Below, in pieces: positions 1-10,866 of a stretch of 52,343 bases of DNA. Each line of letters opens with the position of its first letter. Position 1 is the stretch's first letter. The translations under genes and the position numbers were made by a program. Where the stretch lies: the NCBI GenBank assembly GCA_013054445.1, contig JAAMPI010000201.1, positions 1 to 52,343 on the forward strand, read 5' to 3'. The notes beneath the pieces were generated by a model. It worked only from the letters and a program-made list of their open reading frames with translations, was not told the DNA's origin and did not search any database. Origin of the DNA: Cudoniella acicularis. Its lineage: Eukaryota > Ascomycota > Leotiomycetes > Helotiales > Helotiaceae.

Positions 1-1389
1 CATGGTGGGCTGCGACGCGACGATCTGCGTATCTCCAGTGAAAGGTTTGAAAATAGAAATCTGCTGCGATCAATTCGCACCGCAGAAATGTCGTTGATGT
101 TGATATTGCACTGTAGAAGAGAGGAGTTTGTGAAAACGAAGCCTCGAAATCGCAATCCCCGCAAGGCTGAACAAGATCTGAAATTTTGACGCGGCCGCAA
201 AGTCGCTAAACCCACAGTGGCTAGGTCAACGTGTAGGCACCCGAACCCTATCCTCAGGCTCCAGGTTCCCTGACAAACCCCGATCGCCCCCCTGAGTTTT
301 AATCTCCCCACACGCAACAGAAAGACAGGTGAAAGTATACTTCTATTAATACCATACTTCCGTATACTTCCTCTCTACCCAAACAGTTGTAGCGAAATTC
401 CACGGAAAAAGGGTGTCTTTGCCCACATTCTGGCCAGTGCACCCTAAAAGCCCTGTACCGCCCCTAGTCTCGCTGCAACTGTTTGGATAGATAGGAGGTA
501 TACTGCATATCCAACCAGGTTGGCTCAACCCATCACAATATAGGCAAGGAACCATACCCGTGCCGAACGGCCCGAACATCTAGTTTCGGATCTTTCGGAT
601 CTTGATGCTATATAGATGTCCAAGCAAGAGCGGCCCGGTCCTTAGAACAATGAATTAGGCCAGTGCTCGTGTTCTTGCATCGTCGTCTTCAAATCTTGAA
701 AGGGCATTGAACCATAATGAAAGCCTTCTTCAGAATTTTAGGCACAAAACTCTAGTCTTTCTTTTCAAAAGCCAAAATTCCGCTACGGGATATTGGTCGT
801 ATTGTGCGGTTTCACGATTGTCTCCCACTTTGCAGTCTCCATACGAATAGATATCTTTCTTTGGTTTTCAACCTGCTTGAAACAGATTTTGCTGGGTGTC
901 TCGTATACAAGCTCAGGAGTCAAAGCCCTTCCAACGCCAAAGCTGCCCACAATCACAGTCCGCCAGTTTATGACTTCGATAGATATGGACTTCGCTTCAT
1001 TATGATTAAGGGAGTTCGGATAGTCGCTTGACCTTTGACTGACATTGAAGACGGTTCTCGAGTTCAGGATTTTGAAGTGATAGTGGCCTCTCAGTAACGC
1101 ATTTGAAGGGAAGGGCTTCCAGCTAGTGATATGCGGAGTTCAACAAGTTAAAAGACACGAGTGATTGACGATGCATTGCTGGCACGATATATGTAAAAGC
1201 CACTGATCTTCGGCATAGTGGATTGATTGCACTTCTTTTTCGCTATAGCTTCGGTCTCGACTGATTCCTATAAACCAGTTAGTTTCTGTCTTTGAACGCT
1301 TTCACTATAAATTATTGGCATTCAGCTCTTCGAATTGGCAGCACTTACTCAAGTGGCTATCTTTCCTTAGCTCTTTCCACCATATAAGC
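1..1389. other. Intergenic, no gene recognised
   Basis: I see no open frame with a recognisable domain or a convincing set of exons here. The frames are short and of low information. The stretch is mixed in composition with no long simple repeat. It could hold the end of a gene lying outside the window, but nothing shows that. Confidence 0.5.
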
Positions 1390-2241
1390 TTTGCACAAGC
1401 CTGCCATGTTTGTTTTTAATGAAGTGGCTATGATGACTTCCGGCTGGTCGTACCTTCCATGTCCATTGCCTCGATTCTTTCTTGCTTTTCTAGATTCTTC
1501 TCCCAAAAACATCAATTTCTTCCCATCCATCAACATCCATAAATTGTGGCACCGTCAAGTCACTGTCGAGAAGCAATTCGCATCTGCCAAGCTACCCAGT
1601 AACTGCAACTCTCTCTCTTGTCGTTTGAGTCGCTTGATGTCTCTGCCTGGAGTGTCGGAGAGGAAAGCGAATTGGTAGGTCACGATATTGCACATATTTC
1701 GCATGTCGTTTTCGGCTAATTCCTTTGTCGCAGTTCCACTGCCTTTGCACGTTGCTAGTCCTCCGCGAATCCATCCATCCACTCTTTTGTCCTGACTACG
1801 CGGTTCTCATCTTCAGAACAGGTTCAATAGCAACTCGTTGTCGAATGTATCCTTCAAAGACGGTAATAGTCAGCATCGACAATCAATCCCCTTCGACCAA
1901 AAAAGGGGTGATCAACCTACCAGATCCTTTGTGTCCCTCCAACTGTCTAACTTGCAATTTGCTTCTCCTCATAGCTGAATAGTCATTCAGGTATAAATCA
2001 AATCAATGCTCAAAGACCCATGCTGAAGACGCCTTTGCAGATTCGGTGAACTGCTATCCCATCTTTCGAGTTGAATCCACTCTTTGGAGGGCTTCCGAAT
2101 GTCTTCCAAACTTTTGAGCTTCTCTAGCGCAACGTTCTCGACGCACAATGGCTTTTGAGGAAGATACATCGACATGGAATACTGGTCACGTTTGGAATCT
2201 GGGCAGGTCGTTACAAAATCAACAAAATTCGTGATCCGCAC
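1390..2241 (-). pseudogene. Possible decayed coding stretch, unknown product
   Basis: On the minus strand several open pieces follow each other with only single stops between them. One piece reads into a charged, helical-looking segment (motif DIKRLKRQERELQLLG) and continues past a TGA into KLMFLGEESRKARKNRG. A splice-like pair, GTAGGT followed by GCTGAC and then AAG, lies near 1860-1925. I recognise no family. It may be a decayed gene, an unannotated multi-exon gene or chance. The evidence is weak. Confidence 0.15.
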
Positions 2242-2689
2242 TCAAAATAGACAAAGCTTGCTATAAACAGTTCAAATTTCTTGGCAATTTACAAGCACGG
2301 CGCACATGATGACTGTCTCAGGCTCTTCCGCTTGTATTCAGCCTCACTGGTCGTAAATCCGGGGGCCCGAGGTTAATTTCTTCCTTTTGGTTTACATGCC
2401 ATTTCGCAGCGGAATGGCGTGCTTAAATAATATGCGAAATTCGAATATCGCTACTACCTCGGGCTCGGCCTAGGTCCGCATTGAGCACCATCTTGACAAG
2501 CTCTGTTCGAGTAGTTTCCAATGTGCTTTTTGGGATTTGTAAAGACGGGAAGAGAATTCGGTCCTTTGAACTCCAAGTGATTTTCCCTGCGGCCAACTTA
2601 ACTAAAGTGGGGCAAAACTGGGATGAAAAATGGGCTGTCCAACAGCAGCTAGTCTGAATCAGATCACTTCGAACTTGAACGCCTACGCG

Positions 2690-4041
2690 ATGGTCAAGGT
2701 GGTGGTTGCAGGGGGCAGTGGAAGCAAGTCTCCCAAAGCATCACCAACCCCCTGAAGAACCGGGGCTCAAAATTTGAACAGATGTCGCCAGAGAAGTTGT
2801 GAACGTAATACAAAAGCAGGGTAAACATCATGTAACCATCTTCTCGAGGCAGGTGAGGAATTCCCCCACGCTTTCCTGCAGTATTATCCTTCAGGAGGTT
2901 AAGGTACCTGCTGAATGCAACACAGGACGTTACAACTCTTACCAAACAAGGACTTGATGCTGTACAGGTGAAATACACCAATAAAGCACAATTGGTTGAA
3001 CTCCTCCGCGGTGTTCACGCGGTGCTTTCTTTTGTAGTGGTGGCATCCGACCCTGGAAATGTTGCACAGAAGAATCTGATCGATGCAAGCATCGAAGCTG
3101 GAGTCAAGATATTTGCTCCGAACGAATGGTCCACGTATGCCCCCAGGACCCCCACCATAATTTGATTCTTGACAAACAAGACAACTCACTAAATGTGACC
3201 AAGTCGCAGCAACAGCGGGGTATCCTGGTATGAGCAGAAAGATGAAGTACACGAGTAGCTACAGCAAGTAAACAAGGCTTCAAAGGTCTTTTCCCGTCCC
3301 GTTCCAACCCCACGCAGCAACTTAACCTGATCAAGAAACACCTCTAGCTCCTAGAATACACCCTTTTCCAAACCGGCTTATTCTTGAATTACCTTAGCTA
3401 CCCCCACAGACCAGCCGAGTATTTCCATAACACCGAGATCTAATTCGACTTCCAGAACCGACGGGCCATAGTCTTCGGTGACGGCGATGCCCGAATCACC
3501 TCCACCACAGTGCAGGATCTCGCGGCCGTGGTGGCACCAGCTATCGACTATGAAGGTGATTGGCCTGAGACGGGTGGGATTCGCGGAGGTCAGATCACGG
3601 TGGCTGGGTCTTCTGTGCCCTTGCCCGAGATCTCGATCTCGATGCAGGCTGTATTTCCCATGACCCGCCCTACTTTGCTCCGCATGCCACTCTCAGCCGC
3701 TTCTAACCTTCTCTCTATCTCATGTCTTACGAACAAGCAAGTCCTGGGAAGTGGAAACCGTAAGCCAAGAAGATGTGGAAGCGGGAATCCTCAGGACGTC
3801 ATGGGTTCCGAGCTTCACGCACCCGAATGTTGGTGTGGCGGATCTTGCAGCGTTGAGTAGCATCCCGGGTGAAGCTCTGGAGAATGCCCAAGAAGCGTTT
3901 TCCAGATTGATTATTATTGGGAGTTCGCTTGCGATTGATAGGGGCGTTTGGGATGTGAGTGATGAGTGGAGTAGGGCGCTTCCTGGGTTGAGGTTGACGG
4001 GTGTTGAGGAGTTTGTTAGGGGATTTTGGAGGGTGAATTAG
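2690..4041 (+). pseudogene. NmrA-like / isoflavone-reductase-type NAD(P)-binding protein, broken
   Basis: The translated pieces match the NmrA-like branch of atypical short-chain dehydrogenases, cytosolic NAD(P)-binding proteins that act as redox sensors or reductases. The start is ATG at 2690, giving MVKVVVAGGSGS with the glycine-rich dinucleotide motif. It is followed by HHVTIFSR, the FAPNEWST element and QDLAAVVAPAIDYEG, and the frame ends at 4041. Introns with plausible borders lie near 2728-2790, 2881-2950 and 3135-3209. A further one near 3268-3347 has the weak donor GTCTTT. Two in-frame stops sit in conserved exon sequence: TAG at 3256 in the WYEQKDEV exon, and TAA at 3441 between NTEI and FDFQNRR. 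Both are explained by CAG/CAA to TAG/TAA. A frame change also separates 3660 from 3740, either an intron or an indel. A pseudogene is the best reading. Confidence 0.75.
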
Positions 4042-4486
4042 GGGAGAGAATGAGAGTTGGGGTGAGATTGGTTGAGATGAGCTTGTAGGCAGAAAGTGGG
4101 TGAGGCTGGTTTGGTGTTTGAGTTCATTTTATGAGTGTCGTGTTGGCAGGATCTTAAAGAGGTTCTCTAGGAATTTGAATCAGTACTCGTTTGAATAAAA
4201 ACACACTTCAAAATTATAAGGAAATCACTTCTAAATCGAAAGAATAACCACGCGACTAAGAGGAACGATACACCTTATTAATACGAACCACTTAAATTTG
4301 ACAAATAAACTTGTTCTTTAAAGTTTACCAGCTGCTTTGAAGCTCGTACCACTAGCCACTCACTGACTAACCAATCACTGCACAGCAGAAAGGAAATTCG
4401 CGAAATCGCGGATATTGACATTTACACATATTACATTGAAACAAAAAGACAGAGGAGAGGAAAGAACGGGAGAAGAATAAAGAAGC

Positions 4487-4506
4487 ATATATATATATAT
4501 ATATAT
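4487..4506. repeat. (AT)n microsatellite
   Basis: About ten AT dinucleotides in a row. The two undetermined bases at 4513-4514 lie just after it, so the assembly is uncertain at this point. Confidence 0.9.
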
Positions 4507-4512
4507 TTTACG

Positions 4513-4514
4513 NN
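4513..4514. other. Undetermined bases (NN)
   Basis: Two N characters directly downstream of the AT repeat. They are the only ambiguous bases in the window and show a low-quality consensus or a joined gap. Confidence 0.99.
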
Positions 4515-4584
4515 TTTCACATAAGCAGCAGCGACATGAAAACTAAAAAAAACAAAAAAAACATTTAAAATCACCACCACCAGT

Positions 4585-4612
4585 GACTAAACTAAACTAA
4601 ACTAAACTAAAC
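4585..4612. repeat. (ACTAA)n pentanucleotide repeat
   Basis: Five successive ACTAA units in an A-rich stretch. Confidence 0.9.
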
Positions 4613-4718
4613 AAATGAATGAGTAACTTGAAGTAAAATCATGACCAAATCGAACTAAGAACCGGTTGAATCCCATCGTTGTGCTTATTTATTTATTTAT
4701 ACCACGGGAATTATTCCT

Positions 4719-4738
4719 GTGTGTGTGTGTGTGTGTGT
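4719..4738. repeat. (GT)n microsatellite
   Basis: Ten GT dinucleotides, preceded by a short TTTA repeat at about 4686-4700. Confidence 0.9.
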
Positions 4739-5539
4739 ATAATTAATCGTATCGCTTAAAGAAGGTGATTGATAGGTAATGGTATATTTCTCTTTCTAGA
4801 GAGTCTCTGACTTGGCTTGGGATTTTATGGTTATTTTTTCCTTGTTTGCTTACTTGATTACTAGCCGAGATGAGAGGATGTTTAGTTGAAGGATCTATGC
4901 ATCGCTGGTAGTGAGGTAGGTACTGTATTGTATGTGCGGTACGTATTGATGGTTTTTGTGAAGGGTTCAGTTGGGACTTGGCGGTTGGGATTTCAAATGG
5001 TTCAAAGTCTAAGAGTTAAGAGTTGAGTTGGGATTCGTGTTTTAAATAAAATTTTGTTGGTCATGTTATGTGTCTATCTTATTGTACTGTACTGTACATT
5101 TGTATGCAGAAGCCACACACACATATATATAGACTGCAGATGGAAGGAGAACTCAAGCTTTGAGATTCCGAAAAATCTAACATGTGAATTTGAAGCGCTG
5201 AAGGAAGAGGTGAAGAAGCCAGGGAATCGCGGAACCAATTCATGTCATTTTAATATCCGCCTCCTTCCAGTCGTTCTCTCTCGAGTTGGGTTCTGGTAAA
5301 GGACTGAGTACGTAGTCACCGTATCGCACCTGTGAGTCCCGTATGTAAAAAGAAAACAGCCAAGGAACAGGACTGCTCCTCCTAACGTGTTTATTCAAAG
5401 CAGTGTTCAGTACCCAGTATCCATCTGAAATTCCTCGTCGCTTTGCCTTCGACATCAGACGCGGGCAGATCTTTATGTTCTCTCTTCTACCCTGTATATA
5501 TATGCATGCATGCATAGCAGACTGTTTGATTATTGTAAG

Positions 5540-6180
5540 CTAGGTGGCTGTATACCACTTTCGTATTCGTTGTCGCGTAGAGAGAACTCTATATCCACTA
5601 TCCAGTATCGGTAATAATATGAAAGCTTGCTCGTTGCCTTGGAAGTTTGGGTACAGTATTGGCGTATCGTTTGTTGGTGCATAGCCAGAATCCGTATTGC
5701 GGCGTTGGACTTATCAATAGATAGATAGGGCGTGTCGTTGTTGCATATATATATAGGCAGCAGATGTTCGGATCTAGTTAGCGTCAGTGATTTATTTGTG
5801 CCTTTGGGTATTTGTGCCTTGTGTATCTTCGTCGCATAGGCAGCACTCTGTATCATCCGCTGTGCAGTATCAACAGTCATGAGACAGACTCGTAGCTTTG
5901 GTTATAGTATTCGTGTATTGGTCGGGTAGGGAGAGGAGAATCTGTATCCGCTGTCCAGCATCAATGATTCGTCGCTGTAGGAGTTTGGGTATAGTAGTCG
6001 TATTTGAGTTGCTTGGTTGCTCTGGGAGTAATCGATCGGCTGTATTGTTGTCGCATAGGGAGAGTTCGTCTTTCTTAGTTGCTTTGGGATTAATCAATCG
6101 GGAAGGTGTATCGTTGTCGCGTAGGCAGAACTCCGTATCCAGTATCGTTATCCCAGATCTCGCCATCGGTCTCGCATACT
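5540..6180. repeat. Degenerate tandem repeat (minisatellite-like)
   Basis: A motif close to GTCGCGTAGGCAGAACTC recurs at about 5572, 5831, 5921, 6050 and 6116. It is often followed by a variant of CTGTATCCGCTGTCCAGTATC. A second motif, close to TTTGGGTATAGTATTCGTAT, alternates with it at about 5645, 5893, 5978 and 6076. Spacing is irregular (roughly 65-260 bp) and copies are diverged, so this is an old array. On the minus strand the first motif reads as FCLRDND or SLCDNN, but the copies do not share one frame, so coding is unlikely. Confidence 0.6.
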
Positions 6181-6839
6181 GTATCAATGATAAAGCGAAA
6201 GACTGATTGTCTCTGTGTTTGTTTTGCGATAAAAATATGTTCCATATCCACAAGTTACTGTCTGTATCGTACCGTATATCGCAAATAATCGCATCGCATG
6301 CAAAGTCCTAATTCATCATTGAAGTACCAGCCACTAAGTGTAAAAAAAAATAAAAATAAGAGTTCGAAACATCCAGTCTTACCATTCATCCCGTCCTGGG
6401 GTATATATCTCATCGCCTAGTTATGTCCTGTATCTGTATCTAGGCCAGAGGAAAGGAAGCTGCCTTCTCTCTCGTCTCTTCTCTTGATCGATCTACCATA
6501 GTCGATTTCTCCCATCCATCCTTTCCTTTCCTCATCCCCTGCCTTGCTACCATGCCCTACCGTGCCCACCCCCAAGAATTCGAAAGTAAATCGGTCGTGG
6601 GAAAGAAAACCCCGTATGAAAATGCTGCCGAAACTAAAAATCAAATGTAACGCCTGTTGACAAGTCGAGTGTCAGATGGTGACCCGTATAATTAAGCCCA
6701 AGTCCATGTCCGTATAAGGAAAGAAATCCCGGACCTCGCGATCCAATTCGTTATCATATCACCTCTCAATTTGTCGCCATTCTTGTTCGCAATTTCGCTC
6801 CTCCTCCCACTCTCTCATCCACCTCATCGATCAAGGAAT

Positions 6840-8634
6840 TTATGTTCCAACACCGTCATTCCTCGCTCCTTCGCCCTTACCCTCACCCTCCTCTTCCTCG
6901 TCATCTTCCTCGTCATCCTTTCTCCTCCCCAACCTCCTATCATCCCTCTCCCTCTTCTCCCAAACCAAATCCTTCAACCATTTGTTTTCCTCTTCGAGTT
7001 CCTTCACCCTACCCTCCAACCTACTAACCAGCGCCCTTTTCTCTTGACTGGCTCGTTCCAAGCTCTGCTCTCGTTTTTTCTTCTTTGCGCGAAACCGAGC
7101 TGAAGCCGCGGTATTCCTCAGCCGTTTCTGCTCTGCTTCTGGGTCGGAAAAGCCTCCTGCGGTTGGGGAGAGTGGACTGTTTGACGATTGACCTGGATAG
7201 GGGGACAGTGCTGGGTATGATTGAGGCTGCGGGTTGTAGTAAGGGATGAAACCATTGGGCGGTGTGGATTCAGTTGAGGAGGGAGGGTAGAAGGAGCCGC
7301 CTGTGGTGGAGGTGAGGCCGTTCGGGGGAGTCGATTCGGTGGAGGAGGGAGGGTAATACGAGTCGTAGTTGTACGTTTGGTTGGGCTGCATCGTGAATGG
7401 AGGTAGAGATGACGAAGGGTAAGCAGTGGAATAAGCTGGGACGGTGGATGGGGGATGCAGGGTGCCTACGAGTTGAAGAGGATTAGCATTTCGATTGTTA
7501 GGTGAGTGAGCATTCCTAAAAAGGGTCGCACAAGGCTTATAGAACAACTTGAGCACTGAAAAACACGCATGAAAGAATGAACAATTGGTGGACGGAAATA
7601 AAGAACATTGACGATGAACTATAGGATTGCATTGTAGTAACTGGGGATCGAACAATGGAATTGACAGTACCCAAAGAGCTAGAAGTGGTAAAATGACAGG
7701 ATTCAGCACACGGACATGATATGATCAGGGCGGACCTGAGACCGTCGGCAGGTAGCCAGTCTCTCAATAGAAGTGGCAATTCCGAGGTGTTTTGACCATT
7801 TGATGGGGGAGAGTCACGACCCTGGGCTTCATCACGTGGGGTAGCGTCGGAGCGATGTCGTGATAAGCTAAAATATTGCGTTCGAGGGATTTGCCCACTC
7901 GGGTTCGAGAAACAAAAACAGCCGTTTAGTAGCGCCCCTCGCTCCCAGGAATCTGAATGGTGGCGACAGGGTTTAGCGTACCGACCGCCTGACTGCCTGC
8001 AGATAGAGCTTGACCTTGACGCTTGTCGCGGTGGCATCGCAGCGCATTGTGAATTGTGAATTGGGGGGGTAGACACAGCTGGGAGCCTGCTATTGCCGCG
8101 TGTTCAGCCTGGGAAGGAAGGCGACTTGTCCCTGAAATGCACTGTAATAATGCAGCCTGTGCAGCAATTTCAGGGGCCCTGGCCCCGTGGGATCTGGCGC
8201 TGACTGTGCCTGGCAATGCTTGGACTTCCAATTACAGCCCTCTACTTGCACTGTGCGGTATGTACCCCCCCCTAGGGCTGGGGAAGAAAAGGAACCATAG
8301 AAACGCAGCTGGAGAAGGCAGACAGACAGACAGACAGGTTGACAACGCACGCAGAACCAAGCTTAACGGGTAACTGAACTGAACTGAACTGAACTGAACT
8401 GAACGGTGAAGACTCACTGGAAGTACTCGTACTCTGCACCCAGCTCTCGCGATCGTTGATGCCGTTGTGAATAGTCTTCGGATCGTAGTACTGGCTCTGG
8501 GCGTTGAGATAGGCATCGATGTCCTCCCGAGGACGAGGATGGGCCTCGGCTGCGGCGGCTTCAAGACGCTGTAACATGTTTTGATACTGATGCTGGGTGA
8601 CGAGATGGCTCGGCGGCTGATTGTTATTCTGCAT
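6840..8634 (-). CDS. bZIP transcription factor, cys-3/MetR type
   Basis: A nuclear DNA-binding regulator. Family members of this type control sulfur assimilation genes; that role is inferred here. My model has exon 1 at 8634-8418 (ATG 8634, donor GTGAGT) and exon 2 at 7465-6840 (acceptor CGTAG). The lengths add to 843 nt in frame, giving 280 aa. The bZIP domain covers about residues 186-245: basic region KRLRNTAASARFRAKKKK, then leucines about seven apart near 222, 229 and 236. The NTAASARFR core is typical of cys-3/MetR rather than of CpcA/Gcn4. The middle is proline/serine-rich with a duplicated PPSSTESTPPNG. The tail is Asp/Glu-rich, then ends GARNDGVGT. The intron is 952 nt, very long for a fungus, so a further small exon may be hidden in it. 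Family is fairly sure; target genes are not shown. Confidence 0.8.
8319..8337. repeat. (CAGA)n repeat
   Basis: Four to five CAGA units inside the long intron of the bZIP gene. Confidence 0.85.
8373..8404. repeat. (ACTGA)n repeat next to a splice donor
   Basis: Six ACTGA units on the plus strand, read as TTCAG on the bZIP coding strand. It begins eight bases after the donor GTGAGT (8417-8412), inside the intron. Confidence 0.9.
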
Positions 8635-9880
8635 GGCTGGCGACTGGCGACTGGCGGTTGTGACGGTGGGTCCGAGAGATCGTCTTCGTTCTAGAACAGG
8701 TACAACGGACTGTCCTGCTGCTTCAGTGATCTCTGGGGGGGGGGGGGCTGCACAAGCGGCGGTTGTAGCGATGTGGTGTGGGTTGTCGTGCTTTGGTTGC
8801 AGAGCACGCAAGACGCTGATGGAGCTTGGTGGAATGGAAGCAGGATATATCCGAAAGCTTATATGCTTTCCGGGTAACTGGTCGCGTGCTAGGGTTGCAG
8901 TGCCCAGAAGCTCATGTTCTCTGGTCCCCAATATTCGGCGGCTCAGAGAGGTAATAGTTTGCTAATAATGTCGCGGGCTCAGGAAATATTTGAAAGTGTC
9001 GTGGGGAGCTGCGAGCTGCGAGCTGCGAGATGCCAGCAGACGGGGAACCTCAGGTGGCTGGCCTAGCCTCGCTTCTGCTTGTGGTCTTGCACGTCGCCGG
9101 GATCAGCTGAAGCTGCCTGTTCGGTGTTTAGGAGGGAGACGTTCACACCGTGGGAGGGTGAAGATATCGAGGCACCAAGTCCTACTCGCATCACCGGACA
9201 CGCGCGGTGAGGATATACATTCTCGTGTGGCCGAGCTGCCTGCTGACGTTCAATGTAGTTAGGGGACGAGCAAAGGCGGGCAGCACAGTAGCACAGCAGC
9301 ATTGTCTCTTAATACAGATCTGGCCCTGTGCTACCGTGGCGTGTAGCATCGTGTTTACAGCACACGTTCTGAGTGCGTAGAGGAAGCAAGCACCGCACTC
9401 GCATAAGCCCAATAAGGCATGTCAAAGGCTATCAAAGCTCGCTCCGCATCCCCATCCCCAACCCCCACACCCACACGTGGCTTGACCCGGCTAACCTAGC
9501 TTCTACGGCCAACCTCCCCCCTTGATTGGGATTTCCTAACCGCGAGTCACGCGAGGATGCAACAGCGGGGAACCTTTGCTCGAACAAATGCCATCCAACG
9601 GCATCCATCAGCCTTCGGAACCTTTTCCGGCCTCCTTGTTGAGGTCCGTTGCGCTAGTTGTTGTTTTTTTACAGCCGCCGCGTGGCTGCCGCTGTGTGGA
9701 GGCATTATTGGCCATGGGATTGAATTTGTTTTGCCCCAATGCAGTGCCAGCTCTGAATTAGGTTTTCTTGTTTCGTCGTGAAGCTGTAAAAATGCTGCAG
9801 GTGTTGCTTCTTCTGTTGGCCTTCCCCAGCATCGAATTCAAGCCCATCTCCCCGGATTCTAGATCATATCTTTCCATGGA
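8635..9880. other. Intergenic, probable 5' region of the bZIP gene
   Basis: No gene recognised. It contains a 13-base G run (8735-8747), a short GAGCTGC tandem repeat (about 9006-9028) and CT-rich tracts. Its position directly upstream of the minus-strand bZIP start suggests promoter and leader sequence. I see no clear single promoter element. Confidence 0.5.
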
Positions 9881-10690
9881 TAACTCGGAAACTCCATGCT
9901 GCTTGATCGAGAGAGTCCTATTCTCGCCCTGTCTAGCTGAAATATATTCGAGTCGAGAACCTTCTTTTCACCATCTTTTCACCATCTTTTTTGCTCGGCA
10001 ACCATGTTCCACACTCTTACAATTCATAGTGAGCATCTGGCCGGCCCTTCTTCCCGCTACAGTAGCTACCTGTCCCACTTGAGACATTCGGCTCGACCCA
10101 TCACATATATGAGATTAGTGAGATGGTTTCTGCGGGAAATATTGAAAGAGAAAAAACTTGGCACTCGTCTCGAAAATTCATGACATAGCTCCCACGCTGA
10201 GTTAATGGCCTTACCCACAATAACCCACAGTAATCCACAAGAGTACGGCGATTTACCGCCAAGAGCCTAACCAAGAGCCTGGAACCCTGTGTGGCTACAC
10301 GTCGAAAGTGGCAAAGTTACTAACATGGTGTAGGAGAGAATGCTGACGAAGATGCTTAGGCATGTGTAGCCTGACATGGCTAAACCAGATATCGGCACAC
10401 TGCTTGATCCATAGAGCCCCGTTGTCGCGCTTTCTAGCTGAGATAGAATGGGTTTGAGAACCATCTTTTCACGACCTTGTTGTATGGCAGCTGTTGCTAC
10501 TCATAGTGAACTTCAGACTCGGATGGAGTTCTTGTTTGCCCTACTCGAGACATTTAGCTCCACCTTCAACATGTGTAAGGCCCCAGAGATTTGTTTGACG
10601 GGAAATGGTAAGAGAAACCTTCCCACCCAGATTGAAAATCCATGAGAAATGCTGACGGAGAGTGGTTAGGCATGAGTATTATTGGCATTA
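9880..10690. repeat. Degenerate direct duplication
   Basis: A block starting near 9899 (TGCTTGATCGAGAGAG, then CTAGCTGAAATA, then GAGAACCTTCTTTTCACCA) recurs in diverged form from about 10400 (TGCTTGATCCATAGAG, CTAGCTGAGATA, GAGAACCATCTTTTCACGA). Both continue through CATAGTGA and a later CGAGACATTTAGCTC-like part. A third partial match joins 10338 (ATGCTGACGAAGATG) with 10648 (ATGCTGACGGAGAGTG). I recognise no transposon protein or terminal repeats. Confidence 0.55.
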
Positions 10691-10866
10691 TTCCTATCTG
10701 AACTATCCCGAAAATATATTGGGAGCTCATTTGCCAATTGTCTTCGCAATCATCAATATCTATCATAACCCAATCATCATTGGACCAGCCTTTTGGAATG
10801 TCGTCACCTCTTTCGGTCACTGTTGATCATTAGAAACGTTCTGGGTAATTGCTTATGGTGGAAATC

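Larger units (their letters stand above)
4042..5539. other. Intergenic, microsatellite-rich
   Basis: No gene recognised. The stretch is AT-rich and holds several short tandem repeats, given separately, and two undetermined bases. Open frames here are short and have no recognisable domain. Confidence 0.6.

Noticed and set aside
5530..6253. Minus-strand open frames with recurring LRDN/LCDN peptides
   Set aside because: The repeats come from the DNA minisatellite; copies lie in different frames and no start or domain supports coding.
6771..7103. Plus-strand open frame over the bZIP C-terminus
   Set aside because: Proline/leucine-rich shadow of the acidic and basic codons of the real minus-strand gene.
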